Positions 54,020 to 64,000 are shown, numbered from the stretch's first letter. The stretch is 64,000 nt of DNA from Halicephalobus mephisto (GCA_009193035.1 SWDT01000070.1:62001-126000); one strand, 5' to 3'. Notes: a model not told the origin generated them from the letters alone. Translations and numbers: made by a program.

Positions 54020-54175
54020 ATGAAAGTTGAAGAAAAAAAAGTTGAAAGCTGTCCAGGACTGATAACTCCGAAAGCGAAGGCGAGGCTTATCAGTCCAGAA
54101 GACGCCCGGGAAATTATCAGACAAGTTGTTCTCGATCATCCTCCAATTCTTCCAGAACAAAAAAAATCATTTTAA
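54020..54175 (+). CDS. Candidate small protein or terminal exon, 51 aa
   Basis: ATG opens MKVEEKKVESCPGLITPKAK, then ARLISPEDAREIIRQVVLDH and PPILPEQKKSF before TAA. The codon pattern is strongly purine-first and the block is much GC-richer than its flanks. CCATTACAG and CTGACAG acceptor-like sites lie 25-45 bases upstream. With an upstream exon it could instead be the C-terminus of a longer protein. Family unknown. Confidence 0.45.
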   Translation: MKVEEKKVESCPGLITPKAKARLISPEDAREIIRQVVLDHPPILPEQKKSF

Positions 54176-54179
54176 ATGA

Positions 54180-55130
54180 TTAAAAATTTAATTTTGCCCA
54201 GGGCATTTTCAAAATTAAATTTATTTTAAAAGTAAAAATTATGGCTACAGTAACCAGAACTAATAGACTCAAAATAAAAAGTAGAAAATTGGATTTTAAA
54301 AAAATTAAAATCTCATTAAGGACCGCGGAAAATTCAAAAATCGGACATTTTCGAAGCTAATAATATTTTTGACAACAATGCAAAAATAGCAATTAGACGA
54401 AAGAATAAAGATACGGTAGATTTTCTCAATTTTTAAAAAATAACGAAATTTAGAAAATCAGAGAACTAATTTCAAAAAATAAAATTTCAAAAGTCTTCAA
54501 AAATACGGTAAATTTACAAAAACAAAATTAAAATTAAAAAATTAAATTCTCAAAAATACGGTAATTTAAAAAAAATAAAAATTTCAAGTTTTCGAAAAAT
54601 ACGGTAATTTAAAAAAAATAAAAATTTTTTAAAGTCTCTGAAAATACGGTATTTTTGTGAAAATTAAACATTTTGAAAAAAATAAAAAACCCTTAAAAAA
54701 TAACAAAAATTGAATATTTTCTAAAAAATAAGACACTTTCATAAAAATCATAAAAAAAAACAAAAGTTATAAAAAAAATAAATAAAAATTAAAAAACACT
54801 AAATTTTTAAAAAAATAATTTTTTAAATAAAGAATTTCTAAGTTTTTAAAGAAATAATTTTTTTAAAATAAATAAAATTTAAATTTTTTTAAATAAAGAA
54901 TTTTTAAATTTTTGAAGAAATTTTTTTTAAATAAATAAAATTTAAATTTAAAAATTTAAAAAAAAATTTAAATTTTTTTAAATAAAGAATTTTTAAATTT
55001 TTGAAGAAATATTTTTTTTAATAAATAAAATTTAAATTTTTAAAATTAAAGAATCTCTAAATTTTTGATATAATCATAGATAAACAAATTAACAGAATTT
55101 TCTATCATGAAAAAATCAGAAAAAAATACA
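54180..55130. other. AT-rich spacer with ATACGGTA-containing array
   Basis: About 54410-54660 repeats AAAAATACGGTAATTTAAAA-type units; about 54830-55060 repeats TTTAAATAAAGAATTTTTAA-type units. No coding signal. Confidence 0.5.
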
Positions 55131-55139
55131 TAAAGACCT

Positions 55140-55300
55140 CCGACAGCGCCATCTGTCGTCCATGGGAACTGGCTTTTCACTTTTCGACGGCTCGTCCTTA
55201 AGGAAATTCAAAATGCGCGAAAATTTGGACTTTGGGACCTTGTTTTTTTTTCTTTTTTTTATGATTTAAATTTTGGCGCCAAAAATACACTTTCACGTGA
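55140..55300. promoter_or_regulatory. GC-rich candidate promoter with a palindromic E2F-type site
   Basis: TTTTGGCGCCAAAA (55271-55284) is a perfect 14-base palindrome matching the E2F consensus (TTTSGCGC). About 55 bases upstream is AAAATGCGCGAAAATTTGG and further upstream CAGCGCCATCTGTCGTCC. The cluster is the only such one in the window. The gene it would serve is not clear. Confidence 0.4.
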
Positions 55301-55509
55301 ATTAAAATTTAAACAAAATAAAAATTTAAACAAAATAAAATTTTTCAACCGATTACTGTTTCACGAATGACCTTATGGATTCAAAAAAGTTATTAATGTC
55401 GGGCAATTGACGGTAATCGCAACTTTGGGATTGAATGACCTCTCGGGAAATTGCATGGTGCAGAAGATTGATCGTGTTGCCAGTTCCAAATTGTCGTCTC
55501 GGGATTAGC

Positions 55510-56010
55510 AATTGTCTACAGATTCTACAGTAATCTTAAAAATCATAAAATTAAAAATTTCCGTATTGAAATTTTTTATTTTTCAAAATTCTACAGTAAT
55601 CTCAAAAATCATAAAATTGAAAATTGAAAATTTCCGTATTTAAATTTCTTATTTTTCGAAATTTTACAATAATCTCAAAAATCATAAAATTGAAAATTGA
55701 AAATTGAAAATTTCCGTATTTAAATTTTTTATTTTTCGAAATTCTACAGTAATTTCAAAAATCATAAAATTGAAAATTTTTTACTTTTTTCGAAATTCTA
55801 CAGTAATTTTAAAAATCATAAAATTGAAAATTAAAAATTTTCGTGTCGAGATTTTGGAAATTTTTTACTTTTTAAAATTCTACAGTAATCCTAAAAATCG
55901 ACCATATTGAAATTTGGAAATTTTTTATTTTTTAAAATTCTACAGTAATCCTAAAAATCGACCATATTGAAAATCAGAAATTTTTTATTTTTTAAAATTC
56001 TACAGTAATA
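55510..56010. repeat. Array of roughly 70-85-bp units with TTCTACAGTAAT
   Basis: Seven units contain TTCTACAGTAATCTCAAAAA, TCATAAAATTGAAAATTG and TTTTTTATTTTT(C/T)(G/A)AAA. The last two units change to ATCGACCATATTGAAA. The CTACAGTAAT word is also scattered singly in the window. Confidence 0.8.
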
Positions 56011-56154
56011 GGAGCAAGTTAATCTTTTCCGATTCTAAACCTTGATCAAGATTCAGAATCAGACCCCCAAGGGCGATAATCGTCATTTTTCCATGGAATC
56101 TGATTAAATATACTCGTTTCGTAAGATTCATGAACGTGAAACTTCCGTTTACTC
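56000..56154 (-). CDS. Candidate minus-strand exon, frame uncertain
   Basis: Behind GCGGGGTTTCAG (exon from 56154) two frames are open. One reads SKRKFHVHESYETSIFNQIP, then WKNDDYRPWGSDSES and TGA. The other contains ATG (56131) and reads MNLTKRVYLIRFHGKMTIIA through to TAG at 56000. Both have coding-like codon patterns. It lies in a GC-richer block just beyond the TTCTACAGTAAT array. Upstream exons were not found. Confidence 0.3.
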
Positions 56155-56159
56155 CTGAA

Positions 56160-59030
56160 ACCCCGCTGATTCGGACCGCACGCGAATGCAAATTTTATTG
56201 AACAAATAATTTTAAAAAAATTAAAAAAATAAAAAAGAAATTTTAAAAAAATTTTAAAAATTAAAAAAATTAAAAAAAAATTTAAAAAAAATTAAAATTA
56301 TAAAAAATTACATTTAAGAAAAATTTTTTTTCAATTATATAGAATTTAAATTTTTTAAAAAATTAAATTTAAAATTAAAAAAATTTTTTAATTGAAATTA
56401 CTGTTGCGAGATTTTTATGTAATTTAACATCGAACAACTGTGGATAATAAATCAACTGAGAGATTTTAATTTATCTCAGATTTGCGCGACAACTGTTTTT
56501 CGTAAAAAAATGGTTTTTTTGGTGTTTACAAGGGTACTCGGGAGGTCGAAGAGGGTCGAGTTTATTCAAGGTGACACTTTATGGCCAGTCAATGAGCTCA
56601 ATAAAATAATTCCGACGGATAAATAGGGATTTTAAAAATTAAAAAATAATTATTTAATTTTTTTAAAACTTTGATTTTTGAAGAAAGAAAATTCACCTCA
56701 AATTTGTTGCTCATTTTTCGTGCATCATTAAAAAAAACCAATTTTGAATTATTTTGGAAAAATTTAAAAAAATATTTAAAAAAAATTAAAATTTTAAACG
56801 ATTTTTGAATAGAAAATTTACTTTTTAAATATTTTAAAAATAATAAAATAATAAATTTTTTAAAATATTTTAAAAATAATAAAATAATGAATTTTTTAAA
56901 AATATTTTAAAAATAATAAAATAATAAATTTTTTTAAAATATTTTAAAAATAATAAAATAATAAATTTTTTTAAAATATTTTAAAAATTATAAAATAATA
57001 AATTTTTTTTTAAATATTTTAAAAATAAAAATTAGTCTTTTTTTTTTAAGGAAAGGGTTACGGTAGGCCTTCTGTGAGAATGTGAAATTTGAGGACGAGA
57101 CAACGACCTCAGAAGGTGCCAAATTGAATATGCAAATATTGCGCAACAGTAATTTTGCAATTTTCGAAACCGAACCTTGATCAGATTACGGTAGAGATAA
57201 AAATCGTTTAAAAGTTTATTTTTCAATTTTGTTTTTTTTCATCGTTGAATTTTATGACTTCAGAAGACCCATTTGTACTTTTTGTAATTTAAAAAACAAA
57301 TTTAAAAATAAAGATAAAAATCTCCGTGATATTTCTGAATTGAAACGCGACATTAAGTCGTCGCAGGTGTGGGGCTCCAGAAAGCGCGACTTGTGTTCGT
57401 TTTTATGGCATCATTCAGAAACTAGAACAGACAGGCGATAAAACAAAATTGCATCGCAAAAAGCTCCTGGGTGGGCTTCCAGAAGATCATTTTACCAAAA
57501 ATAATATTATTTTTAAAACAAATTTTTTTAATAAAAACAATTTTTAAATTTTTTAAATAAAAACAATTTAAAAATTTCTTCATAAAAATAATTTTTAAAT
57601 TTTTTCATAAAAATAATTTTTAAATTTTTTAAATAAAAATGTATAAAAAAATTTTTTCATAAACATCTTTTAAAATTTTTAAAATAAAAATGTTTAAAAA
57701 AATTCTTTTAATAAAAACAATTTAAAAAATTTCTTCATAAATATCTTTTTAAATAAATTTTTTAAATAAAATATTTCAAAAATTTTTTTCATAAACATCT
57801 TTTAAAATTTTTTAGATAAAAATGTTTAAAAAAATTTTTTTATAAACATCTTTTAAATAAAAATGTTTAAAAAAATTTCTCCATAAACATCTTTTAAAAT
57901 TTTTCAAATAAAAATGTTTAAAATAAATTTTTTTATTAAATTTTTATAAAATTGTAGAAAATTAAAAATTTTAGAATTTTTTATTTGATTCTGGAAGCTT
58001 CTAGAATTTCTAAGAAGATTCTAAAAGTTTTCAGAAGCTTTTATAAAATCCTAAAAATCTTCAAAAAAGTTTTTAATTTTTTTTAGAATCTTCTACTGGA
58101 TTCCAGAATATTTTTGAAAATTTTATTTAAATAATAAATCCCCATTTTGATCTTGAAAATAAATTTGGGACTCGTGGTGGCTAATCCGGAAGCCGTCCGA
58201 CAGTCCGGGGTACCCGATGGAATTTTCTGACAGATCATAAATTTACCGATTTTTCCGAAGCAACTGTCCCAAAAATTTAATTCAATTCAAAATTGCCGTT
58301 TCCGTTTTTTAAAAAACTGTCAAAAGAAAATTGAACAAAAACATGAAATTCCATTCATTCGAGATCAAAGAAGACACCGGTCAAGAAGGTCAAAAAAAAT
58401 CAAAAAATTTAAAAAAATTTAAAACTTAAAAAATAATTTTGAATTATGACGAAATAAAAAATATAGAATTTTTTAGAAATAAATTTTCAGAACTCGGAGT
58501 ACGGTATTTTTGGAAATTTTTACTAAATTCTAAAATGTTTGACTTTTTAAAAATTTCGAAAATTTTGTAATTTTTTGAAAATTCAAAAAAATTCTGTAAT
58601 ATTTTAAATTTTTTAATAATTCTAAAAAAGTTGAAAAATTTTCAAAGAATTCTAAAATTCCAAAAATTTTCAAAAATTTAAAAATTTCTAAAAAAATTTA
58701 AAATTTGAAAAATCTTAGAAATTTTACAGTATATTTTTATAAATTCTATTTTTACAATTTTCAATTTTATCAGATGTTTATGAAAAAATTCTATTTTTAA
58801 TAAATAAAAAAATGACGAATAAACTATAAATAAAATTTTTAAAATTGGATTTTAAAAAAACTACCGTAATCCCGAACTAATAGGACGTTTGTTTTTGTTT
58901 TTTTCAAGTTCATGATTTTTCGAATTTTCGGACGACCTTCATCTGAAATCAGTCTTTTTTGAGACGAGGTTTCTTGATGAGTTTTCTGGTTTCAAAAAAC
59001 ATCGCCGTCGGCCTGTTTTTTAAAAAGTTT
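56160..59030. other. Gene-poor AT-rich interval
   Basis: Arrays: 56810-57020 (43-bp units, TTTTAAAATATTTTAAAAAT) and 57500-57935 (30-60-bp units, CATAAACATCTTTTAAAATT). Patches of balanced composition at 57050-57180, 57340-57480 (CGCAGGTGTGGGGCTCCAGA) and 58160-58240 (CTAATCCGGAAGCCGTCCGA) carry no consistent frame with splice sites. Confidence 0.45.
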
Positions 59031-59050
59031 TCAGGGTCATTTGGACGACA

Positions 59051-59194
59051 ATGGGTGATTTCCAGGAAGATAAAAAGGATAAAAATGGACACAGGGACTT
59101 AAGCAAGGAACATCGGTCAACGTCCAATATTGTAAAAAACTATTTACAAAGTGTTCTAAATTTAAAATTTATCAATAAAACCACAACTATTTAA
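59051..59194 (+). CDS. Candidate small ORF or first exon, 47 codons
   Basis: A TAAAAAGTTTTCAG acceptor (exon from 59035) is followed 16 bases on by ATG and MGDFQEDKKDKNGHRDLSKE, then HRSTSNIVKNYLQSVLN. A GTAAAAAAC donor after SNI would leave a 27-codon exon in phase 0, which could join the phase-0 exon at 60393. Highly charged; family unknown. An AATAAA inside the longer reading (about 59174) argues for the shorter version or for chance. Confidence 0.3.
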   Translation: MGDFQEDKKDKNGHRDLSKEHRSTSNIVKNYLQSVLNLKFINKTTTI

Positions 59195-59560
59195 TTTCCA
59201 CTCAGGACCGAAGAAAAACGATTTTTAAAAAACTTTTTTTGGTCCTAAGTGGAAAACTAAAAAGTTTTGTAAATTCAATTTCCACTCAGGACCAAACAAG
59301 AAATTTTTTAAATTATATTTTTTTGATCTTAAGTGGAAAACTAAAAAATCATGTAAGTTTAATTTCCATTCAGGACCAAATAAAAAATTTAAAAAATTTT
59401 ATTTTTGGTCCTAAGTGGAAACTACGCAACATTGTAGACGTATAATTTTCACTCAAGACCAAATAGAAATAAAAAATAACTTTTTTAATCTCAAATGGAA
59501 AGTAAAAAATTACGTAATTCAATTTCCATTTAAAACAAATCAAAAAATTTTCCAAAAATT
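59195..59560. repeat. Second array of TTTCCACTCAGGACC inverted pairs
   Basis: At least four pairs of TTTCCACTCAGGACCAAA and TTTTGGTCCTAAGTGGAAA, with loops of 25-45 A/T-rich bases, decaying towards 59540. This is the same family as 46255-46830, 13 kb away. Confidence 0.8.
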
Positions 59561-59699
59561 CATTTTTATTACGGTCTTTAAAAATCAGATTTTATAAATG
59601 AATTCTTTTATTTTTAAAAATATTAAATAATCGAAAAAATTTAAACGAAATTATTTTAAAAAATAAATAAAATTAAATGATTATTGGTACAATTTTTGA

Positions 59700-59935
59700 T
59701 TTTTATATGAAGAAAAAATTAAAAACGTTTTTATTTAAAAAAAAATATTTTTATTTTAAAAAATTTAGAAATATTTATAATTAAAAAAATTAAAAATATT
59801 TTTATGTAAAAAAAATTAAAAATATTTTTATTTAAAAAAAATTAAAAATATTTTTATTTAAAAAAAATTAAAAATATTTTTATTTAAAAAAAAATTAAAA
59901 ATACTTTTATTTAAAAAAAATTATAAATAAGTATA
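59700..59935. repeat. Array of 27-bp AATATTTTTATTTAAAAAAAATT units
   Basis: About eight near-identical units of AAAAATATTTTTATTTAAAA plus AAAATT. Pure A/T array with no other signal. Confidence 0.85.
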
Positions 59936-59939
59936 ATTT

Positions 59940-60392
59940 TGAAAATTAAATTTAAAAATATTTATATTAAAACGTCAAATTTATCGAGGGAGCCATTTTT
60001 TGAGTCCAGACAGAAAAGAATTTCGATTTTGCCTGTGGCCATTTTTGAGACAGATGTCCACACAGAGCCTAAATTTACGTTGATTTTTTTGAATCCACCT
60101 GGAAAATTCGAGGATAATGAAAAAATAAACAAAGAAGCCAAAAATATAAATTTTCGTTGTAAGATCACAGAACGGTCTAAATATCGAAATTATTTTAAAA
60201 ATTGTTCATTAAAATTTTTTATTTATTCTCTCGAGACGAAAAATTAAACGTCATTGAATATGGCCTGGGGCTAAATAAAGTATCCATTGACTCGACCGAG
60301 ATTCGTCAGAGGTTTTTTGATTCTCGGTCTTCAAATTTTTAAATTTGCAAAGATATCCAAAAAAAACTTTTTAAACAAACTTTTCTACTCAG
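59940..60392. other. Spacer with GC-richer patches
   Basis: 59980-60130 is open on the plus strand without any Met and lacks splice sites matching a coding exon. 60250-60330 (CATTGACTCGACCGAGATTC) is unassigned. Confidence 0.3.
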
Positions 60393-60488
60393 ATTACAAG
60401 CGGTAAATTCCTTAAAAAAGAGATCAAACGGTCCATGGGTCCTTCTGAAAAAAGAAAAATGACCGAACAGAAGCAAAAAGTCCAATAA
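60393..60488 (+). CDS. Candidate terminal exon, 31 codons, lysine-rich
   Basis: ACTTTTCTACTCAG opens in phase 0 ITSGKFLKKEIKRSMGPSEK, then RKMTEQKQKVQ and TAA. AATAAA (60484-60489) overlaps the stop. Codons are purine-first. It looks like the basic C-terminus of a small plus-strand gene; the exon at 59051 is a phase-compatible partner, which would give a protein of about 58 residues. Family unknown. Confidence 0.4.
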   Translation: MTSGKFLKKEIKRSMGPSEKRKMTEQKQKVQ

Positions 60489-60704
60489 AAAATTATTCAA
60501 TTTTTTGACGTTGAACAAACAAAGTCTGGAGGAAGAAAAATGGATAAAAAATAATTATAAATAGATATATTAAGATAATTTTTTAAAAATCCGAAAATTT
60601 AAATTACAACAATGTGCGAAAAAAATTAAAATTTTTTTTCATATTATCATAACTTATAATTTTCGTTTTTTAAGTAATTTTTAATAATGATCTAGAATCT
60701 TACT

Positions 60705-61220
60705 TTTCATGCATGTTGCAGGCAATGTGCGGAAGAAAGATTTCAAGTTATAACAATGTTGCAGGCAATGTGCAAAAAAAATTTTAAAATAATAATAATG
60801 AAAAATTAAAATTTCAGTTTTTCATGCATGTTGCAGGCAATGTGCAAAAAAAAGATTTCAAGTTATAACAATGTTGCGTGCAATGTGCAAAAAAAGAAAT
60901 TTGAATAATTTTTAATAATAGTAATAAAAATTTCCATTTTTAATTTTGTTGCCTGCAATGTGCGAAAATATCAAAATTTTAAATTATAACAATGTTGCGG
61001 GCAATGTGCAAAAAAAAGAAATTTGAATAATTTTTAATAATAGTAATAAAAATTTCATTTTTTAATTTTATTGCGTGCAATGTGCGAAAATATCGAAAAT
61101 TTCAAGTTACGATAATATTGTGGGCAATGTGCAAAAAAAATTAATTTAATTTCAATATAATAATTCTGAAAATCCGAAATTGCAAATTTTCACCACGTTG
61201 CGTGCAATGTGCAAATAAAA
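60705..61220. repeat. Array of the TTGC(A/G).GCAATGTGCAAA word
   Basis: About twelve occurrences of GTTGC(A/G)(G/T)GCAATGTGC(A/G)AAA at 30-75-base spacing, separated by A/T-rich spacers such as TTTCAAGTTATAACAAT. The palindromic half-site TTGCAxGCAATGTGCAA gives the array regular GC-rich pulses in A/T DNA. The same word occurs in the 63-bp array at 37795. Confidence 0.8.
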
Positions 61221-61429
61221 AATATTTTTCGGATTTGAAACAATTCGTCAATTGGCGGTTGTTTTGAATTTTGTTTTTCAACGTTTAATGATCTACGGAA
61301 ATCAAAAGAATTGACAAATGAAGACAGTACTGTATTTATTGGTCCATCTTCGAGGAACAAAGACAGTCCAAAATTGAAATTCAGTGCCAATCCATCTTTT
61401 TCAAACGGCAAAATCGGACATTTTTAGCG

Positions 61430-61765
61430 CAAAAATTCATCGGAATTCAAATAAATTTTTCATTTTAAAAATATTATTTTTTTTTAAATTCATTGAAATT
61501 AAAAAATAAATTTTTCATTTTAAAATTATTATTTTTTTTTAAATTCATTGGAATTAAAAAATAAATTTTTTATTTTAAAATTATTTTTTTTTTAAATTCA
61601 TCGGAATTTAAATAAATTTTTCATTTTAAAAATATTATTTTTTTTTAAAATTCATCGGAATTCAAATAAATTTTTTATTTTAAAAATATTATTTTTTTTT
61701 AAATTCATCGGAATTTAAATAAATTTTTAATTTTAAAATTATTTTTTTTTTTAAATTCAAAAAAT
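61430..61765. repeat. Array of about 58-bp units with AAATTCATCGGAATT
   Basis: Six units contain AAATTCAT(C/T)G(G/A)AATT, AAATAAATTTTTCATTTTAA and ATTATTTTTTTTTA. Confidence 0.8.
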
Positions 61766-61769
61766 TTCT

Positions 61770-62680
61770 TTGATGGGGGTTTTGAACTTGTCTGACCTCT
61801 TGACCAAATTACGGTGTCATATCTGTCACTCAAAAAGTTCGAATTTGATTGTTATCTGGAAATTCGGGGACCTGGTCCGGGCCCGAACCGCAGGACCGCA
61901 ATTTCGAACAACATGCAAAAAAATCGAGAAACATGTAATTTGACAGATTTCCGAACAACCTAGAATCATGTTCGACTGTATGTCATACTGTAGTTTTCAG
62001 TCACTATCCTAATTTTCAAATATTCTTATTTTAAAAAATGCAAAAATAAAATTTATTAAAAATTAACACGAATTTTCCGAGTTTTTAGAATTTTCTGATT
62101 TACATACTAATTTTGAAATCATAATTTATAAAAATAAAATTTATGATAGAAAATTAAACAAATTTTTTATTTTTATTAAATTTTAGAAAATTTTAGAAAT
62201 TTTTAATAAATTTTAGAAAATTTTAGAAATTTTAGAAATTTTTAGAAATTATTAAATTTTAGAAAATTTTAGAAATTTTTAATAAATTTTACAAAATTTT
62301 AGAAATTTTTTGATTTTTGAAGATTCTACAGAACTTTGGAGAATTTCAGAAGTCTTCATTGGATTCTGGACGACTTTTAATGAAGTTTGATGGACAGTAA
62401 AAAGTTCAACAATATTTTCAGATGATCTTCAATTTTTTAAAACTTTTACAAATACCAAAAACCACACCAGACTACCGTAATCAAAAACCACATCAAAGAC
62501 TACCGTAACCAAAAACGTAAAATCTGCTCTTTCGGTAATTTCAAAATCAATGTTAATTTTAAAATTTTTTTCAAATTTGCATATACTCGAATTTTTTGAT
62601 TATTCGATTTTTGTTCATTTATCTTGATCTTCGTTACAGTATCCGTGTTTTTTCGAATCAAAATAAAATCTCCAATTATC
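61770..62680. other. Spacer with one isolated CACTATCC and a short array
   Basis: CAGTCACTATCCTAATTTTC (61998) is an isolated member of the GGATAGTG/CACTATCC family. 62170-62330 is a short array of AAATTTTAGAAATTTTTAAT units. Two ACCGTAA(T/C)CAAAAAC words lie at 62475 and 62505. No gene. Confidence 0.45.
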
Positions 62681-62681
62681 T

Positions 62682-62909
62682 TCAAATCCACGAAACAAGC
62701 ATGTCATCTTCATCGAACCAGAAACTGTCCAAATCTAATGAGCGACCCTGTTTCCCCTTTCCTGTTGCAAATCCAAAAACTACGATTCTTGCGCAATCTG
62801 ACATCTCATCAGACTCGTCTCCTTGATCGGAGTCGACAGCGGTAATTGACTCTCCGTATGATCTCCTCGGAAGGACAGGGACATGTTGATTTTTCGCGGA
62901 AAATGTTTT
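62682..62909 (-). CDS. Candidate terminal exon of an acidic protein, 75 codons
   Basis: AATAATTGTTTAG opens in phase 0 and continues to TGA. The reading includes RRSYGESITAVDSDQGDESD, then EMSDCARIVVFGFATGKGKQ and GRSLDLDSFWFDEDDMLVSW. Strong purine-first codons and clustered Asp/Glu distinguish it from the five other frames, several of which are also open here, including a plus-strand Ser-rich frame. No ATG precedes position 36 of the frame, so upstream exons are expected above 62960. Family unknown. Confidence 0.4.
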   Translation of the reverse strand, partial: KTFSAKNQHVPVLPRRSYGESITAVDSDQGDESDEMSDCARIVVFGFATGKGKQGRSLDLDSFWFDEDDMLVSWI

Positions 62910-62914
62910 CTAAA

Positions 62915-63644
62915 CAATTATTTAAAAATTCATAGTTTTTGTGGACCAGTTTTCCCGCTTTAAACACCAGTACTCGATCACAAGATTTCGAAAAAGTCTT
63001 TATTTTACTTTTTATATAATTTATTAAAGAAATTCCAAAATTATACAATTTCAAAAATAAAAAAATGTAAAAATTTTATAACAATTCTGAAAATTGTTAA
63101 AAATATTTAAAAATGAAGATCTTTATTTTGCTTTTTATATAACTTATCAGAGAAATTCCAAAATTATAAAATTTCAAAAATAAAAATATTTTTACGAATC
63201 TGATCGAAGCTGTCATTAATCCAAAAAAAAAATCATTAACAATTTCAAAAAACCACCGATTTTACTAAATTTGTACTTTGTAACATATTTACTGTAATTT
63301 TTTAATTATTCAAATTTAAATTTCGAAAAAAATCAAAAAATAATTTTTTTGAACAAAATTCAAATTTTAAAAATGTAAATTTTTATTCAAAAATAATTTT
63401 AATAAATCCACTTTCAGAATTTAATTACTTCCGGAGGTCCTTCTGTCGATAAATTAAAAAATAAATTTCACCAAAAAGCGATAAAGATTAACGATGGCCA
63501 AATTGCCGACAAACAAGGTCCTCAAAAGGCCAGTCATTCCTCCGAAATTGAATTTCAAATAAGTCAATGAAAAAAATCGGCAAATTTCTTTGATCTTTGA
63601 AAATTTTATTAAAAAAGGGACAATATCAAAAATACAGTATTAAA
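62915..63644. other. AT-rich spacer
   Basis: A 110-bp direct duplication (about 62995-63060 and 63115-63185) shares GATCTTTATTTTGCTTTTTA-like sequence and GAAATTCCAAAATTATA. 63430-63560 is slightly GC-richer without a frame. Confidence 0.4.
63605..63610 (-). terminator. Poly(A) signal of the transthyretin-like gene
   Basis: AATAAA on the minus strand lies 35 bases beyond the TGA at 63645. Confidence 0.5.
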
Positions 63645-63782
63645 TCAGAAACATTCACGACTTTCGTCAGGGAATCTGGTGTTCAAGTTGAGGACCCCCA
63701 TGTCGAACCATCGTTGAACATTGCCGCTGGTGCTGATGTACTGACTGGGGATGGTGAAAGTGACTTTTCTCTTGCAAGGATT
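63645..63782 (-). CDS. C-terminal exon of a nematode transthyretin-like (TTR) secreted protein, partial
   Basis: A TTTTTTTTTTCAG acceptor starts a phase-0 exon reading NPCKRKVTFTIPSQYISTSG, then NVQRWFDMGVLNLNTRFPDE and SRECF before TGA. Nematode TTR-like proteins end in this way: C.R....IP..Y+......+..G.+NL...FP.E.R.C, with the two cysteines that close a disulfide. These are small secreted beta-sandwich proteins with varied extracellular roles. The rest of the gene, including its signal peptide, lies beyond the right edge of the window; no other exon is visible in 63783-64000. Codon use is highly biased to C/T-ending codons, suggesting good expression. Confidence 0.8.
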   Translation of the reverse strand, partial: NPCKRKVTFTIPSQYISTSGNVQRWFDMGVLNLNTRFPDESRECF

Positions 63783-64000
63783 CTGAAAAAAAAAATATAA
63801 TTACAATTTTATAAAAAAACATTTTTTATAAAATAATTTCGAAGTTTCAAAAATTTTGGATTTTCAGAATCTTCGAAATTATACAGTATTTTATTAAACT
63901 TCAAAAATTTTTATAAAATTAAAACATTTCGAAATTTTTTTATTTTTAAAAAATTTTGGACTTTTAGAATCTTCGAAATTCTACAGTATTTTACAAAATT
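63783..64000. other. Intron of the transthyretin-like gene, truncated by the window edge
   Basis: A/T-rich. It contains a duplicated TTTTGGA(T/C)TTT(T/C)AGAATCTTCG plus AAATT(A/C)TACAGTATTTTA block (about 63855-63890 and 63955-63995). The donor side is outside the window. Confidence 0.5.

Noticed and set aside
59939..60247. 102-codon plus frame
   Set aside because: No methionine at all and no splice sites at the edges; A/T-biased codons.
61190..61411. Minus frame reading LNFNFGLSLFLEDGPINTVL
   Set aside because: Protein-like, but it has no ATG and no acceptor upstream before a stop, and it runs into the GCAATGTGC array. Not enough to call.
1..64000. CRISPR arrays or bacterial operon features
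   Set aside because: Spliced genes, spaceosome-type signals and eukaryotic families throughout. The tandem arrays lack the constant-repeat, unique-spacer design.

Overview
This is an AT-rich eukaryotic window with short introns, acceptors of the TTTTCAG/TTTTTAG type, donors of the GTAAGT/GTGAGT type and compact genes on both strands. The gene set points to a nematode: a SoxC factor close to SEM-2, an HCP-4-like CENP-C, a secreted monofunctional PHM, a transthyretin-like (TTR) protein and an ABTS-1-type bicarbonate transporter. Several first coding exons sit directly behind an acceptor with no visible upstream exon, as expected from spliced-leader trans-splicing. From memory, the C. elegans counterparts abts-1, pghm-1, rlip-1, hcp-4 and sem-2 all lie on chromosome I, so the window probably comes from the matching ancestral linkage group. 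The dispersed GGTCC..GACACGAA phrase resembles intronic repeats of Caenorhabditis-like genomes, but I cannot name the species.

Layout. 1-3650: short unknown minus-strand gene (635-873) in degenerate tandem repeats. 3653-9426 (-): SLC4 bicarbonate transporter, six exons, reconstructed in frame. 9427-17368: poorly coding, two possible minus-strand terminal exons, several minisatellites, two fold-back elements and a tRNA-like remnant. 17369-17887 (+): orphan 172-aa single-exon ORF. 18000-19340: two decayed mariner transposases in opposite orientation beside a fold-back element. 20011-23201 (-): PHM, five exons, with a MITE in an intron. 25304-30323 (-): RalBP1/RLIP, five exons; its 3.1-kb third intron holds a complete eight-exon LRR membrane-protein gene on the opposite strand (26771-29165). 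30909-33314 (-): taxilin-like coiled-coil protein. 34177-37469 (+): CENP-C with an N-terminal repeat array, probably divergent from taxilin. 38506-41276 (-): SoxC factor. 41277-64000: very AT-rich, with three families of stem-loop-forming tandem arrays and a scatter of short coding-like exons; the transthyretin-like terminal exon (63645-63782, -) is the only one there with a recognised family.

The genes do not form a pathway. CENP-C (kinetochore), RLIP (Ral/Rho signalling), taxilin (syntaxin binding), SoxC (postembryonic mesoderm and neuron development), PHM (neuropeptide amidation) and SLC4 (pH/chloride homeostasis) are ordinary conserved genes. The unusual content is architectural: the nested LRR gene, the CENP-C repeat array, the alternative first-exon junction of the SoxC gene, and the stem-loop repeat families. 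Gene models were spliced by eye; frame continuity across every junction was checked by counting bases.
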